DNA from: Cupriavidus malaysiensis
Lineage (GTDB): Bacteria; Pseudomonadota; Gammaproteobacteria; Burkholderiales; Burkholderiaceae
DNA: 64,000 nucleotides
Reading direction: 5' to 3'
Assembly (NCBI RefSeq): GCF_001854325.1
Contig: NZ_CP017756.1
Location: forward strand, 1-64,000
Notes under the pieces: generated by a model
The model's input: only the letters and a program-made list of their open reading frames with translations
Told to the model about the DNA's origin: nothing
Database searches by the model: none
Shown here: positions 10,001 through 18,391 of the stretch, piece after piece
How the letters are laid out: each line of letters starts with the position of its first letter
Position numbering within the stretch: the first letter of the stretch is position 1
Made by a program: the position numbers and the translations under genes

Positions 10001-11783
10001 AAGCCGACAACTCCGCCATGTGGCCGCCCTCGGGACCGATGATCGCTGATGTGCCGGTGCTGTATCCGCCGGACGCCCCCTCGGCCGCATACCTGCTCAT
10101 CATTTGCGGAATGCTCATACCGCTGACGGTCGGGTACCCGGTTGTCGTCTGCTGGCTTGCCAGCGCGGCATCGCCGCCGGTGGCAGCCCCCACGGACGGA
10201 GCCGCCTTGTTCTCGTCGATATACTGACCACCGCTACCCGTCGCACGCTGTGCCAATCCGGTCAGCGCGAACATCGACCCGCTCAAGATTGCCAGGCTCA
10301 ACAATGGGCTCGCCGCCATCATGGTGCCGGCGGTCGCGAGCATGTTCGACGCTTGATCGTAGAATTGCTCCATCCCGAGCGGCGACAGCAATGACCCCTT
10401 GTTCTTGGTGTCCGTCACTAGGTTGAAGAACGAGGTCTGGGCGTAGAAGGAGATGCCGGCTGCCATCGGCATCCAAGTTTGGGTCCAGAAGCCGAGCAGC
10501 AGGTAGCCTATGTAGATCTTGAGTGCCGACAGGCCGGCGGCCGCGGCAACGAGCGCGATGACCGGTGTGACCAAGATCCAGATGAACATGAAGAGGTTGA
10601 GACTGCTGGTCAACAGTCCCGTGAACTGGGAGCCCTCCCCGGCCATGTCGATCCGCGCCTTCTCGCGGGCCTCCCGCATGATGGTCTCGTACATGACCGC
10701 GGCTTCCGGAGACTTCTCGGCGGCGATCGCCGCGAGCATTGGCTGGCTGAACACCGCCGTCACCATGAACTCGTTGGCGTTCGACTGCGTGGCCACGGCC
10801 ACGTCGCGCGCGAACGCTTGGAGAACCGAGTACGGCGTCGAGCCGTAGGGATTCGCCGTCGTATCAGTGAAACCGGCCGTGGAATTGAACTCCGTCATCA
10901 GCGACGCGGGCGTGGATCTCGCAGCTTCCGTGACCCCACCACTAGCTTCATCGACATAGTCTGCCATTGCCCGGACCATCAAGTTCGATGCCTGGTCACA
11001 CGACATCAGCGTGCCGCCGGACCCGTCGTCATAGAAAGTCGTGCCGCGCGGGTTCGCTGTGAGGAATCCCACCAAGCCTCTCCCCTGGCGGAAGTCCCGC
11101 AGCAGTGAGTTGTCGAACCCCTGCTTGCAGTAGCGCGCTAGGTAAAGCATGTTCTGGCAACTCGTCTGGTGGCCCTGGCAGTCATACGTGTTGCGCAGCG
11201 AGAGGATGACCTTGAGCGGCTTGACGAATCCGTCCGCTCCGAACTGGAAGTACCCGCCCGTGTTCACCGAGGAGAAGGCCGTTTCCATACCTGACGTCAG
11301 GTTGTAACCAACGAGGCTCGCAATGCCAGCCGTATAGGCCAGACCGATCGGCACATTGTCGACGGCGTGCGTTGTCACTCCCACGCTCGACCCGTTGGTG
11401 TCGAAATATGACACCACTCGAAGCGTGGTCGTCGGATAGAACATCACGAAAGACAGCAGCGCCATCAGCATCCACTGTCCCAGGAGCAGCTGCACCCGGA
11501 AGAGCGAGCTCATCAGCATCCCTGTGAACCCGACGACCAGCATGGCGGCGACGCCCGACCCCATGAAGCTGTTCTTGACGCCGCCTGGCCCGCCGAAGAG
11601 CATGGCGACGCCATTCAACGCACTCACCATGATCTGCGGGTCGCCAATCGTGTAAAGGACTGGAAAATCCGAGCCAGACGACGTCACGATTCGATCTGGC
11701 ACCACCTGTTGGCCGAAGGCAACGGTAGCTCCGAACGATAGGAGCAGCAACAGAGCAAAGCGGGCAGGTCGAGCGAGGCGCAT
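7062..11783 (-). CDS. traG: TraG-type mating protein fused to a lytic transglycosylase
   Basis: A protein of 1573 residues. A signal peptide (LLLLLSFGATVAFGQ) is followed by a TraG N-terminal domain with several membrane segments over the first 500 or so residues (MLMSSLFRVQLLLGQWMLMALLSFVMFYP; LNLFMFIWILVTPVIALVAAAAGL). TraG_N proteins act in pilus assembly and mating-pair stabilisation. A long Ala/Ser-rich region and a Gly-rich linker (around residues 1040-1150) follow. The last 140 residues are a transglycosylase domain: HQESKFNENARS with the catalytic Glu, GLGQIMPGTA, and FANYNWGQGNV. That domain would open peptidoglycan for the transfer channel. The ATG at 11783 is chosen over a GTG at 11792. 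Confidence 0.85.
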   Translation of the reverse strand: MRLARPARFALLLLLSFGATVAFGQQVVPDRIVTSSGSDFPVLYTIGDPQIMVSALNGVAMLFGGPGGVKNSFMGSGVAAMLVVGFTGMLMSSLFRVQLLLGQWMLMALLSFVMFYPTTTLRVVSYFDTNGSSVGVTTHAVDNVPIGLAYTAGIASLVGYNLTSGMETAFSSVNTGGYFQFGADGFVKPLKVILSLRNTYDCQGHQTSCQNMLYLARYCKQGFDNSLLRDFRQGRGLVGFLTANPRGTTFYDDGSGGTLMSCDQASNLMVRAMADYVDEASGGVTEAARSTPASLMTEFNSTAGFTDTTANPYGSTPYSVLQAFARDVAVATQSNANEFMVTAVFSQPMLAAIAAEKSPEAAVMYETIMREAREKARIDMAGEGSQFTGLLTSSLNLFMFIWILVTPVIALVAAAAGLSALKIYIGYLLLGFWTQTWMPMAAGISFYAQTSFFNLVTDTKNKGSLLSPLGMEQFYDQASNMLATAGTMMAASPLLSLAILSGSMFALTGLAQRATGSGGQYIDENKAAPSVGAATGGDAALASQQTTTGYPTVSGMSIPQMMSRYAAEGASGGYSTGTSAIIGPEGGHMAELSASNVANTNRGLANELSTTMSSRLAAATQSVSDVARSFGHAAGMAAVKSLSDRFSLDEGAQRQMRDAVESSVRESTGESGRSAVQGAVESNIAPGANRNRAGGGSASPVAAGARASTRVDGTKSGEDSKEQQSSVLQSEMGSREEGAQLSRAGATEEQARSSDEYRESQSFKEAQQHTQDYARARQAVDRATAAVTAGDSVGIGSKIGLGQLAQAMTGHGAVPAANFEAQAGPALRSVALAATGDPSKAEALTQQTLSKFRPDATGAAYARQVASMVNSPDPTTRSLGIAMAAIGAQVAMPGVATEAFLGGARTMAEMGRVGKELSVDMGKTMGAAQQAAPLQQAVPAQIGSIADRVDAGGARVAGAGAGVGSTVDSLGAQVEGRRGAATDAIRTVGAPVGEAAAQRRGEIEGGMAEMKKERQVATAASGMAAAAAAITSLLGSLPRGGGTVSSGGATGYRRPMGPGEVTDVILDPQLPHHPTRLPNESGSRPSLPPPGSPGSSGPAGGNAGGPGGAPSGPGGTGNGPGGPGGGAGGAGSSSGGPGAGQGDGGGQGGSRSGKGAGGRGGNRRAPRAGQAFSAVAEGVQQQYGLDVGVAGEAALGALERYMSGERATQALKHAGKDLAKLNLKSAAVSAVADGIRERLMPLLRERFGDQAARMVDDVTVSVLAGATTGGVYGAMAGALVGVAVAGRHVFPEEYARMENALGKENLEKMAGIGRFLGAEYAPTAAGASAAGQGAHTAASRTRPEAPLTREQLDQAGVARLTKADASVNPRTGERYVRLSPGQLRASTGEARGLAQRGMAALQANQLEGAGLLGLAGIRGGEADKVGFERAARYLPHITALEQEFRLPKASLAALVHQESKFNENARSRRGASGLGQIMPGTAPEIAAALGTTAEKVLTDPETNLRGSAWYLRRMLDQAGGDLPRAFANYNWGQGNVAEYYAKASGGQAAAMPYETYEYVHRLTALREVYGARN

Positions 11784-11792
11784 GGCTTTCAC

Positions 11793-12262
11793 GGGCGAGA
11801 TGGCACCGGCCTACCCTACGTTCCAACGGGAGATTCAGAAAAAGAATTTCGCCGGGCACGGCAACGCTTGCCTCGGCTGCTCGATCCCCCTGATCCGGTG
11901 GTGTCGGCGCGGCGCCAGCAGTAGTCTCAACTGCACATCGACAGCGGATCTTTTCCTGGCCGCCCGGTGTTGGCCTATTGCCTCTAGACGGGCTTGAAAG
12001 AAACTTATCCCCCATCTGGCAGGGAGTGTGTCCTCCCGACATGCACTTCCCTTGAAAATGTCAGCGCGGGTTCGCGTGTCCGGAGCAAGGTGCAACACGT
12101 CGAGTACCGCGGTGATCCACAGGGCGATCACGGTCTCGTGACAGGGAAACGGGCTGATCGCTTTGCTACGGCACCACGCGCAGCAGGTCCGCCAGCCGCG
12201 TGCTTACAACGATATCGAGAGAGCTGCTCACGCTCCGGGCGTCATCCAGAGGGGTTGAAAAA
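11793..12262. other. gene-free divergent region
   Basis: About 470 bases lie between the starts of traG (leftward) and the next gene (rightward). Short open frames exist on both strands but none has a convincing ribosome site or a recognisable product. It presumably holds divergent promoters; I see no clear -10/-35 pair. Confidence 0.5.
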
Positions 12263-13129
12263 ATGCAGTGTCGTTTCTCTGAACTGGGTCCTTTGGAACT
12301 GGACCTCGCGTTCGCGTCGTTCTCAGGCATGGAAGGAGGCAACCTATCGGCTGCCGTTTGGGTGTGCGATGTTGTACCTCCATTCAGCGGCATGCCGTTG
12401 GAGTTCGCTCTCCAGGCCCAGCACCGGCCGGCCTCATGGGACAGTTGGTACAGGCGGCAGCACGCTGAGATTCTTCCTCGCCTTCAGACACAGTTCCGAA
12501 TCGCCCGCGTTCTGGCCGCAGCACGCGAGGCGACGCTGCCTCCAGGCCGGCCGCCGGTCAGCGCGCAGGAGTACTTCGACAGGTATCTCTACGCCGCGCA
12601 CGGCAATGAGTTCAAGCTGAGCCTCTTTCCGTTGCCCACACATCCGGATGGGAAACGACCGTGGACGCATATCTTCGGCGGACACCCAACCATGGGCTCC
12701 AAGTCCAAGTACGAACGCATATGTCGGGACGGGGGCCGCTTCCCCTTCATCCGCGGCCTGCGCGAGCTGCATCGCCCGAAAGTCATCCTTTGCCTCGGGC
12801 AGCGCCAGCGCGAGGACTACCTACGGGCCTTTGGCTTCGACAACGTACCACCGACAGAGGCCATTCTGCAGCCGGCCGACATCCCGGCTCGGCTCATGGT
12901 GTACGAGCAGGCAGGAACTACCTTGATCGTCAGCCCGCCTTTCGCGGGCTGCCAAGGACTGTGCTCCGACACACTGCTCGAAGCGCTCGGAGGCTTCGTG
13001 GCGAAGTGGCTACGCGCAGAAGACTTCCGTACGACCTTGGCGATCGCAACGCCGCAGGCCTTGCCCAGCGCAGTGGATTCCCCAGGTCAGAGCAGCGAGC
13101 CGGCCGCTAGTGCGTTCGCGGCCGGCTGA
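12263..13129 (+). CDS. conserved hypothetical protein of mobile elements
   Basis: A 288-residue soluble protein. Blocks such as QAQHRPASWDSWYRRQHAEILPRLQ, FDRYLYAAHGNEFKLSLFPLP and LHRPKVILCLGQRQREDYLRAFGF match a family that I remember from proteobacterial genomic islands, where it is often annotated loosely as a transcriptional regulator. I see no DNA-binding motif. The middle part (LFPLP...W, then KVILCLG) is reminiscent of the uracil-DNA glycosylase fold, but this is only an impression. The ATG at 12263 has a GAGGGG ribosome site. Confidence 0.65.
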   Translation: MQCRFSELGPLELDLAFASFSGMEGGNLSAAVWVCDVVPPFSGMPLEFALQAQHRPASWDSWYRRQHAEILPRLQTQFRIARVLAAAREATLPPGRPPVSAQEYFDRYLYAAHGNEFKLSLFPLPTHPDGKRPWTHIFGGHPTMGSKSKYERICRDGGRFPFIRGLRELHRPKVILCLGQRQREDYLRAFGFDNVPPTEAILQPADIPARLMVYEQAGTTLIVSPPFAGCQGLCSDTLLEALGGFVAKWLRAEDFRTTLAIATPQALPSAVDSPGQSSEPAASAFAAG

Positions 13130-13193
13130 GCGTTCGCGGAGCAAGGGGGAAGACGCGGCGGGCAATCCACGGCCCGTCGCATCTGCTTCCCTG

Positions 13194-13694
13194 CTACCAG
13201 AGCGGCTGAGAAGAACTACGGAAGGTCCGTCCTTCGAGCCAGTTGAATCCACAGCGAATGATCCAGACACCGTCGTCTTTCCCGTAGATTTCCATCGGAC
13301 GGCCTTTGCACTCATTCACACGCAACCGCTCGAGCGACTTGCGGTCCTGCACATCAGACGCTTCAGCCAGCACCCTCGGATAGGTCGCAGCGTTGACCAA
13401 GATCACGCGCTCGACCGTACTCGCCGCACCAACGACGATGATCCCGCTCAGAAGCATGGTGACGACCGCACGCAGACGTGACCGCCACGAGCCCGCTTGG
13501 AAGAACAGGACAACGATTCCGGCGATGGCAAATAACCACATCAGTCCGCTGCCGAACGCTTCCCCAACGAGCGATACGCGCGCCATGAACGACCCGAGGA
13601 CCACAGCGGCCAGTGCAATCGCAGCCAAAACGACCACCACGACGCCGTAAGGCAATACGCAATCCAGGCTTCGGGGGCTCTTAGGCATTCTCAT
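13194..13694 (-). CDS. membrane protein of unknown function
   Basis: A 166-residue protein with three or four hydrophobic segments (VVVVVLAAIALAAVVLGSF; LMWLFAIAGIVVLFFQ; VVTMLLSGIIVVGAAS) and a soluble C-terminal part containing ECKGRPMEIYGKDDGVWIIRC, with two cysteines. The ATG at 13694 follows GGAGTGAG and is preferred to a GTG at 13703. It is followed in the same direction by nothing before 13129, where a convergent gene ends. Confidence 0.6.
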   Translation of the reverse strand: MRMPKSPRSLDCVLPYGVVVVVLAAIALAAVVLGSFMARVSLVGEAFGSGLMWLFAIAGIVVLFFQAGSWRSRLRAVVTMLLSGIIVVGAASTVERVILVNAATYPRVLAEASDVQDRKSLERLRVNECKGRPMEIYGKDDGVWIIRCGFNWLEGRTFRSSSQPLW

Positions 13695-13747
13695 GAATCT
13701 CACTCCATATCCCCCGATGCAGCGAGGACACCAGAATCAGCCTACTG

Positions 13748-14362
13748 TCACGTGGCGGAAGGTACCTTCGCCGCGGCCTCGTCCGCCTTCCTCTTCTCGT
13801 TGGCCTTCCTTTCTTCGGCGCGCTTCTCCGCGGCCACCTTCAGCTCGTCCATGGACGGCATCGGATCTCGCTTTACCGTGAGCAGCACGACCTCACCGTC
13901 GCGCCGCAACTTCAAGGGGATGTCCTCGCCCTTGGGCCCGAACTGGACGCGGGTCAGTTCCCGCGCACGCTTCAGCTTCTCGTCCTGGCTCAAGGTGTCA
14001 TAGTCCTCGACGGTGATGCCGCCCATCGACAGCAGCTCGTCGCCCTTCCTGACGCCGTTGGAGCCGTCGCCCTTCGCAACGAAGCGAGTCACCTGCCCGT
14101 CCTTCACCAGGCCAAAGGGCGGCTGCAGTTTCCCTGCCTCGCTCCAGCGAATGTACCCAGCTTGCTCAGCTGTGAGCGCGCAGTCGTGCGACGACGCTGC
14201 AGCAGCGCCTGCGCCCACGACGAAGCCCAGACCGAAGCCACCGCCCTTTGTCCCACAGTTCCGCACCTGGCCGTCGCGATTGACCATGACCTCGCCGAAC
14301 GACATACAGCCGCTCAGCGCAATGGCCGCGGCGCACGCAGCCAGCAAAGTACCTTTTCTCAC
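13748..14362 (-). CDS. PDZ-like lipoprotein
   Basis: A 204-residue lipoprotein: GTG start with GGAGAGG ribosome site, signal peptide ending in IALSGC, a Gly/Ala-rich segment (GGGFGLGFVVGAGAAAA), then a PDZ-like domain (GVRKGDELLSMGGITVEDYDTLSQDEKL... GEDIPLKLRRDGEVVLLTVKRDP). The C-terminal tail is a highly charged helix rich in Lys, Glu and Ala. PDZ domains bind peptide ends, so it may be an envelope scaffold. It overlaps the preceding gene by 4 nt. Confidence 0.68.
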   Translation of the reverse strand: MRKGTLLAACAAAIALSGCMSFGEVMVNRDGQVRNCGTKGGGFGLGFVVGAGAAAASSHDCALTAEQAGYIRWSEAGKLQPPFGLVKDGQVTRFVAKGDGSNGVRKGDELLSMGGITVEDYDTLSQDEKLKRARELTRVQFGPKGEDIPLKLRRDGEVVLLTVKRDPMPSMDELKVAAEKRAEERKANEKRKADEAAAKVPSAT

Positions 14363-14658
14363 GATTGACCTCTCCGTTGTTTGGGATCGTCCGACAAATT
14401 TCTTTCCGTGCGGAGCTTGAAGTCCTCGCTCAGCTCTTCTTTGGTGTAGTCCAGCCACTTCTTGTGGAGAGCCGGGTCCTCGAGGAGCATTCGCATGCCC
14501 CCGCTGACCATGCAGCGTTCCAGATGCGAGTCGTTCCCCAGGTCAAGGCGATGGCGCAAGTCGCGAAGGTGGGACTTGACGACCTCCCTCAGCAAGACCG
14601 GCTTGTACCCGGGGATGCGATGCTCATTGCGCTTCTGTTCAGCGGTACGTTCAGTCAT
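14359..14658 (-). CDS. small hypothetical protein upstream of PDZ lipoprotein
   Basis: A 99-residue charged protein (MTERTAEQKRNEHRIPGYKPVLLREVVKSHLRDLRHRLDL...). The middle (LREVVKSHLRDLRHRL, then SHLERCMVSGGMRMLLE) suggests short helices. Its stop overlaps the GTG of the next gene, so the two are coupled. The gene is transcribed away from traD and shares the intergenic region with it, so it may code for an accessory transfer or regulatory protein. No family recognised. Confidence 0.55.
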   Translation of the reverse strand: MTERTAEQKRNEHRIPGYKPVLLREVVKSHLRDLRHRLDLGNDSHLERCMVSGGMRMLLEDPALHKKWLDYTKEELSEDFKLRTERNLSDDPKQRRGQS

Positions 14659-14737
14659 GAAGTGGGCTCGTGATCCGTTCGAAGGACCCAAGCAATCGCT
14701 TCGATCCGGTGGTCGACAGTATTGAAGCACGGGCCGA

Positions 14738-14819
14738 GCGTATAAATTGGCTGGCCGAGCCACAATTGCTGTCGTCACCTACTATCAAGCCTTTTCACCG
14801 CACGGTGCAATTTATACGC
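14738..14819. promoter_or_regulatory. divergent traD control region with 12-bp inverted repeat
   Basis: GCGTATAAATTG at 14738-14749 and its exact reverse complement at 14808-14819 are 58 nt apart, between two divergent genes. Each arm contains a TATAAA hexamer that could serve as a -10 box. The arms are the right size for a dimeric repressor bound at two half-sites, or for two promoters facing each other. Confidence 0.5.
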
Positions 14820-14878
14820 ACACCGTTCCCTATACTCTGATTCATCACCGTACCTGGGTAACGGTCACGAGATCGCGC

Positions 14879-16867
14879 ATGGCAACCAAGGCTGAGCAGA
14901 AGGAGCAACGAGACCGCAAGCTCCGAAAGCGGATCGAGCATCTGTACACCATGAAGTATGGCGGCAGCGCCGACACCGCGGCCCTATTGGGCCTGTCCGG
15001 TGCGTTGTTGTCTACCAGTCCTCTGTTGGGATCAGCATTCAGCGGCCTGCCCTTCTCTCTGCTGCCTCCAGCCGCGGCCGCCCTCGGTGCCGGATGGATG
15101 GCATACCGTGCCATGGAGCCTTGGCGCCACGAACACGCACTCCCCTCCAGCGTAGGGATCCGTTCGGACTTGCCGCCCGTGGTGCCGGGGCCGGGTGATC
15201 CAGCGCCCGGCCTGCTGATCGGCTACAAAACGGACACTGGCGAGCCCGTCTACATCCCATACGCTACGCTGGTCCGACATATGTTCATTCTCGGCCAGTC
15301 CGGCGTCGGGAAGACTGTCGCGGCGTCGCTGATGATGTTCCAGCAAATCCTGAGCGGAGGCGGCCTGCTCTTCATCGACGGCAAGATCGACGCGTTGAAC
15401 ATCGAGCAGATTTACCACTTCTGCTGCTATGCGGGCCGAGAGCACGATCTCATCGTCATCAATCCAGACGATCCGGACAACTCGAACACCTACAACCAGG
15501 TGCTATTTGGCGATCCGGATGAGGTGGCGGACCGTATCCTCCAGCTCATTCCCAGCACGGAAAGTAACCCGGGCTCCGACCACTACAAGCAGGAAGCCAA
15601 ACAGGCTTTGACGACGCTGATCGCAGCCCTGCAGACCGCTCGAATGGCCTACAACATGATCGACCTCACGGTCCTGTTGATGAACTCGAACGTGCTGCTG
15701 GAACTGGAGCGCAAGCTCGCCCACATCGCCCCAGGCAGCGAGGAGTCGAAGAACTACAGCCTCTTCCTCGACAAGTTCCGGGTTCCCATCGAGGACCGGC
15801 GCAGCGGCTTGCCGCCTGGCAGCATCGACGTCAAGAAGCTCAAGGATACCTTCGGCGGCATTGGCGGCCGGCTATTCTCGTTTGGCACCAACAAGTTCGG
15901 CAGGGTGGTCAACACCTACGACCCGGATCTCAACCTCTACGAGGCGATCCGCGGTAACAAGATCGTCTACATTGCGCTGCCGACGATGGGCAAGGACACA
16001 ACCGCCCGTAACTTCGGCAAGATGACGATCGGTGATCTGCGAACAGCCATCTCGTGGCTGCAAAAGCTACCCGAGGATGAGCGGCCGTGGCCCCCGTTTA
16101 TGGCCTTCTGCGACGAGGCTGGTTCCTACGTCAATGAGGCATGGTCACGGATTCCCGAGCAGGCCCGGAGTGCCAGGGTGTTCTTCATGCCGGCTGCGCA
16201 AACGTGCGCCAACTTCCAAGCTATCTCGGACGAGCTCTATGAGATGGTGATCGGTAACTCCGCAGTCAAACTCTTCTTCCAGATCGGCACCCAGTCCTCA
16301 GCTGAGGAGGCTGCCGACCTCATCGGGAAGTACAAGGGCGTTTTGAAGTCGTTGTCGGGGACGCAGACCGAATCGTCGAGCGCCAGCTTCCTGCGCGCAG
16401 CACCAGAGTCGAATGTGGGGTCTGGCGCTGCCATGAATACCGGCGAGCGCCAGCAGGAGATGCACATCTTGAGCCCCGACCAGCTCAAGTCGCTCGAGAA
16501 GGGCGAGTGCATCATGCTCCTGGAGGGCAAGAAGATCTACAACCTCCGCGTCCCAATGCTCTCCCTCGACAGCGCGACCAAGGCCCGGTTTGGCAGGTTC
16601 ACCCCGAATCGATTCCGTACGACCGGGGTCGTTCGCACGGAGAACCTGATAGGCAAGCGCCACTATGCACGCTACCAGGAGGGCGCGAACTTCTTCAAGA
16701 ACGTCGATCGCTATCTCTCGACTGCGGACATGAGGTCGTACGAGCAAGAGAACAAGAAAAAGGACAAGCAAATGCTCGCCGAGGAAAAGGCCAAGACCGA
16801 CGCCGTATTGCGCGCCAAGGGTATAGAGCCCGAGGCGAGCGTTGTCGTCGAGGAGGAGTACGCGTGA
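14879..16867 (+). CDS. traD: type IV coupling protein, TraD-like ATPase
   Basis: A 662-residue protein. After a charged N-terminus come two hydrophobic segments (about 34-76) that anchor it in the inner membrane. Walker A is GQSGVGKT at 139-146, followed by GGGLLFIDGKID, and Walker B is FMAFCDEAGSY in the second half. Coupling proteins pump the relaxase-bound DNA strand into the type IV channel. The MATKAEQKEQ start at 14879 is preferred over an open upstream extension that covers the promoter region. The C-terminus is a charged helix (EQENKKKDKQMLAEEKAKTDA). Two further genes follow on the same strand. Confidence 0.88.
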   Translation: MATKAEQKEQRDRKLRKRIEHLYTMKYGGSADTAALLGLSGALLSTSPLLGSAFSGLPFSLLPPAAAALGAGWMAYRAMEPWRHEHALPSSVGIRSDLPPVVPGPGDPAPGLLIGYKTDTGEPVYIPYATLVRHMFILGQSGVGKTVAASLMMFQQILSGGGLLFIDGKIDALNIEQIYHFCCYAGREHDLIVINPDDPDNSNTYNQVLFGDPDEVADRILQLIPSTESNPGSDHYKQEAKQALTTLIAALQTARMAYNMIDLTVLLMNSNVLLELERKLAHIAPGSEESKNYSLFLDKFRVPIEDRRSGLPPGSIDVKKLKDTFGGIGGRLFSFGTNKFGRVVNTYDPDLNLYEAIRGNKIVYIALPTMGKDTTARNFGKMTIGDLRTAISWLQKLPEDERPWPPFMAFCDEAGSYVNEAWSRIPEQARSARVFFMPAAQTCANFQAISDELYEMVIGNSAVKLFFQIGTQSSAEEAADLIGKYKGVLKSLSGTQTESSSASFLRAAPESNVGSGAAMNTGERQQEMHILSPDQLKSLEKGECIMLLEGKKIYNLRVPMLSLDSATKARFGRFTPNRFRTTGVVRTENLIGKRHYARYQEGANFFKNVDRYLSTADMRSYEQENKKKDKQMLAEEKAKTDAVLRAKGIEPEASVVVEEEYA

Positions 16868-16973
16868 CCGTTTGCCAGGGCAACGTGAAACAGGCGCGCG
16901 TAGCGCCGGCCAGCTTGCACGGCCGGCGCGGCGATGACGCGAGTGAGTCCATCAGAACCGAGGACGTGTATGT

Positions 16974-17240
16974 ATGAACGAGACGCTGCAGCTGTACGTC
17001 ACGATTGGAGCGATCCTGTTGGTGATTGCTCTACTCTGGGGGCCGCTACGGATGCTGGTGCATGGGATCTTCTCGATACTGACCCCTCCGGTGATTGCGG
17101 TTTTGAAGACGACCGCCCTCTGGATGATCTGGCTGTTGAAGAAGGTGGTTCGTGCGCACCTCTTGCTCCTGAAGAACCTCTTGACACCACACAGCATCAT
17201 TTTCCCTACCCTACGCGACGATCAGGACCGCGAGATGTAG
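16974..17240 (+). CDS. small membrane protein after traD
   Basis: An 88-residue protein with two hydrophobic segments (LYVTIGAILLVIALLWGPL and PPVIAVLKTTALWMIWLL) and a basic, Leu-rich end. It lies 107 nt after traD in the same direction and is probably part of its transcript. A longer open frame on the same strand overlaps it, but the membrane protein is the better gene here. Function unknown. Confidence 0.62.
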   Translation: MNETLQLYVTIGAILLVIALLWGPLRMLVHGIFSILTPPVIAVLKTTALWMIWLLKKVVRAHLLLLKNLLTPHSIIFPTLRDDQDREM

Positions 17241-17314
17241 GGCGCATCTCTGCTGCCGACTTCCCCGAGGGGGTCACGCGGCAGTCATTCGAGCTCGTCT
17301 CGGGGTTCAAGGAT

Positions 17315-17860
17315 ATGCTGTTCGCGAGCAAAAGCTCTGGGGATCTCCGCCGCGCGGCGCTGGCGTTTTTCTTCGGCAAGCCCGCGCATGGAAAGGTGAG
17401 TTTCGACCTGGCGTGCGCTGCCCTTCAGGCCAGACCGGACGTGGTCCGCCTCCGCATCCAGTATGAGCTCTACCTGCGCATGATGAAGATGAGCGGGCCC
17501 TTCCCCTTCGCGACAATTGGCATCCCGCCGATTATCGAGGGAGAGATCATCTTTCATGCTGGCTTCGCAGGGCACGCCTTGGCGCGAGAAACCTGGGCAC
17601 AGCCGGGAATCAGCCAGGGTGACTTGCTGACCGTCGTGAAGGAACTCGATGGCTTCAACCAAGAGGTCCTCCTGGAGGCACTCTCCAAGCTACACGAACA
17701 GCGCCTGATTGCATCAATTGGTTCGGTAGAAGTGTTCTGGTACCTCACCGGCAGGAATCCCTTGGAGAACAGGATGCACCGGCCGAGCCGCTTTGGGCGC
17801 GAAGTAGCTGTCGGAGGCACCGCGAGTTGGAGCCAGCTCTTTGGTCACGGCCATGGCTAG
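17315..17860 (+). CDS. hypothetical protein, start uncertain
   Basis: At least 181 residues from the ATG at 17315: LFASKSSGDLRRAALAFFFGKPAHGKVSFDLACAALQARPDVVRLRIQYELYLRMMKM, then FPFATIGIPPIIEGEIIFHAGF. The frame is open all the way back through the preceding membrane gene to 16934, so translation could begin a little upstream (the ADFPEGVTRQSFELVSGFKD stretch looks coding) at a non-ATG codon, perhaps coupled to the stop at 17240. No family recognised. It is the last rightward gene before the Rhs locus. Confidence 0.6.
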   Translation: MLFASKSSGDLRRAALAFFFGKPAHGKVSFDLACAALQARPDVVRLRIQYELYLRMMKMSGPFPFATIGIPPIIEGEIIFHAGFAGHALARETWAQPGISQGDLLTVVKELDGFNQEVLLEALSKLHEQRLIASIGSVEVFWYLTGRNPLENRMHRPSRFGREVAVGGTASWSQLFGHGHG

Positions 17861-17902
17861 TGCCGTGCCTTTGGGCTTGAGTGGCTCCACCTCGCAATCA
17901 CT

Positions 17903-18391
17903 TCAGTTCCACAAGCCGCTCAATCCCGCATCCGCGCCGAACCAATCAGGCCCGTTGGGATCGGTCTCCTCCCTGATGAACTCCAGAAAGGAGGCGACCG
18001 CCTCGGCCTGTATCGGCTGAAAACTCTGCCGGAACACCTTCCAGTCTGGTCGAGGCTCGAATCCCGGGTTATCCGGCAGTACCGCGTCCAGCGCCAAGTA
18101 GGCATATCCCATATCATCAAAGACGGTATGCAACAAGGACGGCAGGTAGTACTTGAAGAACGCGTTGCTAGTGCCTCTACGGATAGCAGCTGGGCTGACG
18201 CTACGAATCCAGTCTTCGAGGTGGACGTGGTCCCACGGACGCCCTAAGAACTTCTGCACGTCTTCATCAACCTCTGGATGCACGACATCATCCGCTCGGC
18301 GATGACTTGCCGGGATCGGAACGAGGGGGAAGGCCTTCTTCAGCTCGTCACGGATGCGGTCTCGCTTTTGCATAAAGAGATCAGAGTCCAT
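17903..18391 (-). CDS. candidate immunity protein for Rhs 1
   Basis: A 162-residue acidic soluble protein (ELKKAFPLVPIPASHRRADDVVHPEVDEDVQKFLGRPWDHVHLEDW, then FFKYYLPSLLHTVFDDMGYAYLALDAVLPDNP). It overlaps the 3' end of the rhs gene by 11 nt. A small gene in this position is nearly always the immunity partner of the Rhs C-terminal toxin. The sequence resembles small proteins of the DUF6714 type, though I am unsure of that name. Confidence 0.62.
   Translation of the reverse strand: MDSDLFMQKRDRIRDELKKAFPLVPIPASHRRADDVVHPEVDEDVQKFLGRPWDHVHLEDWIRSVSPAAIRRGTSNAFFKYYLPSLLHTVFDDMGYAYLALDAVLPDNPGFEPRPDWKVFRQSFQPIQAEAVASFLEFIREETDPNGPDWFGADAGLSGLWN

Noticed and set aside
12200..12263. GTG at 12200 as start of the 288-residue protein
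   Set aside because: The ATG at 12263 has a better ribosome site (GAGGGG), and the 21 extra residues are not similar to anything in the family as I remember it.
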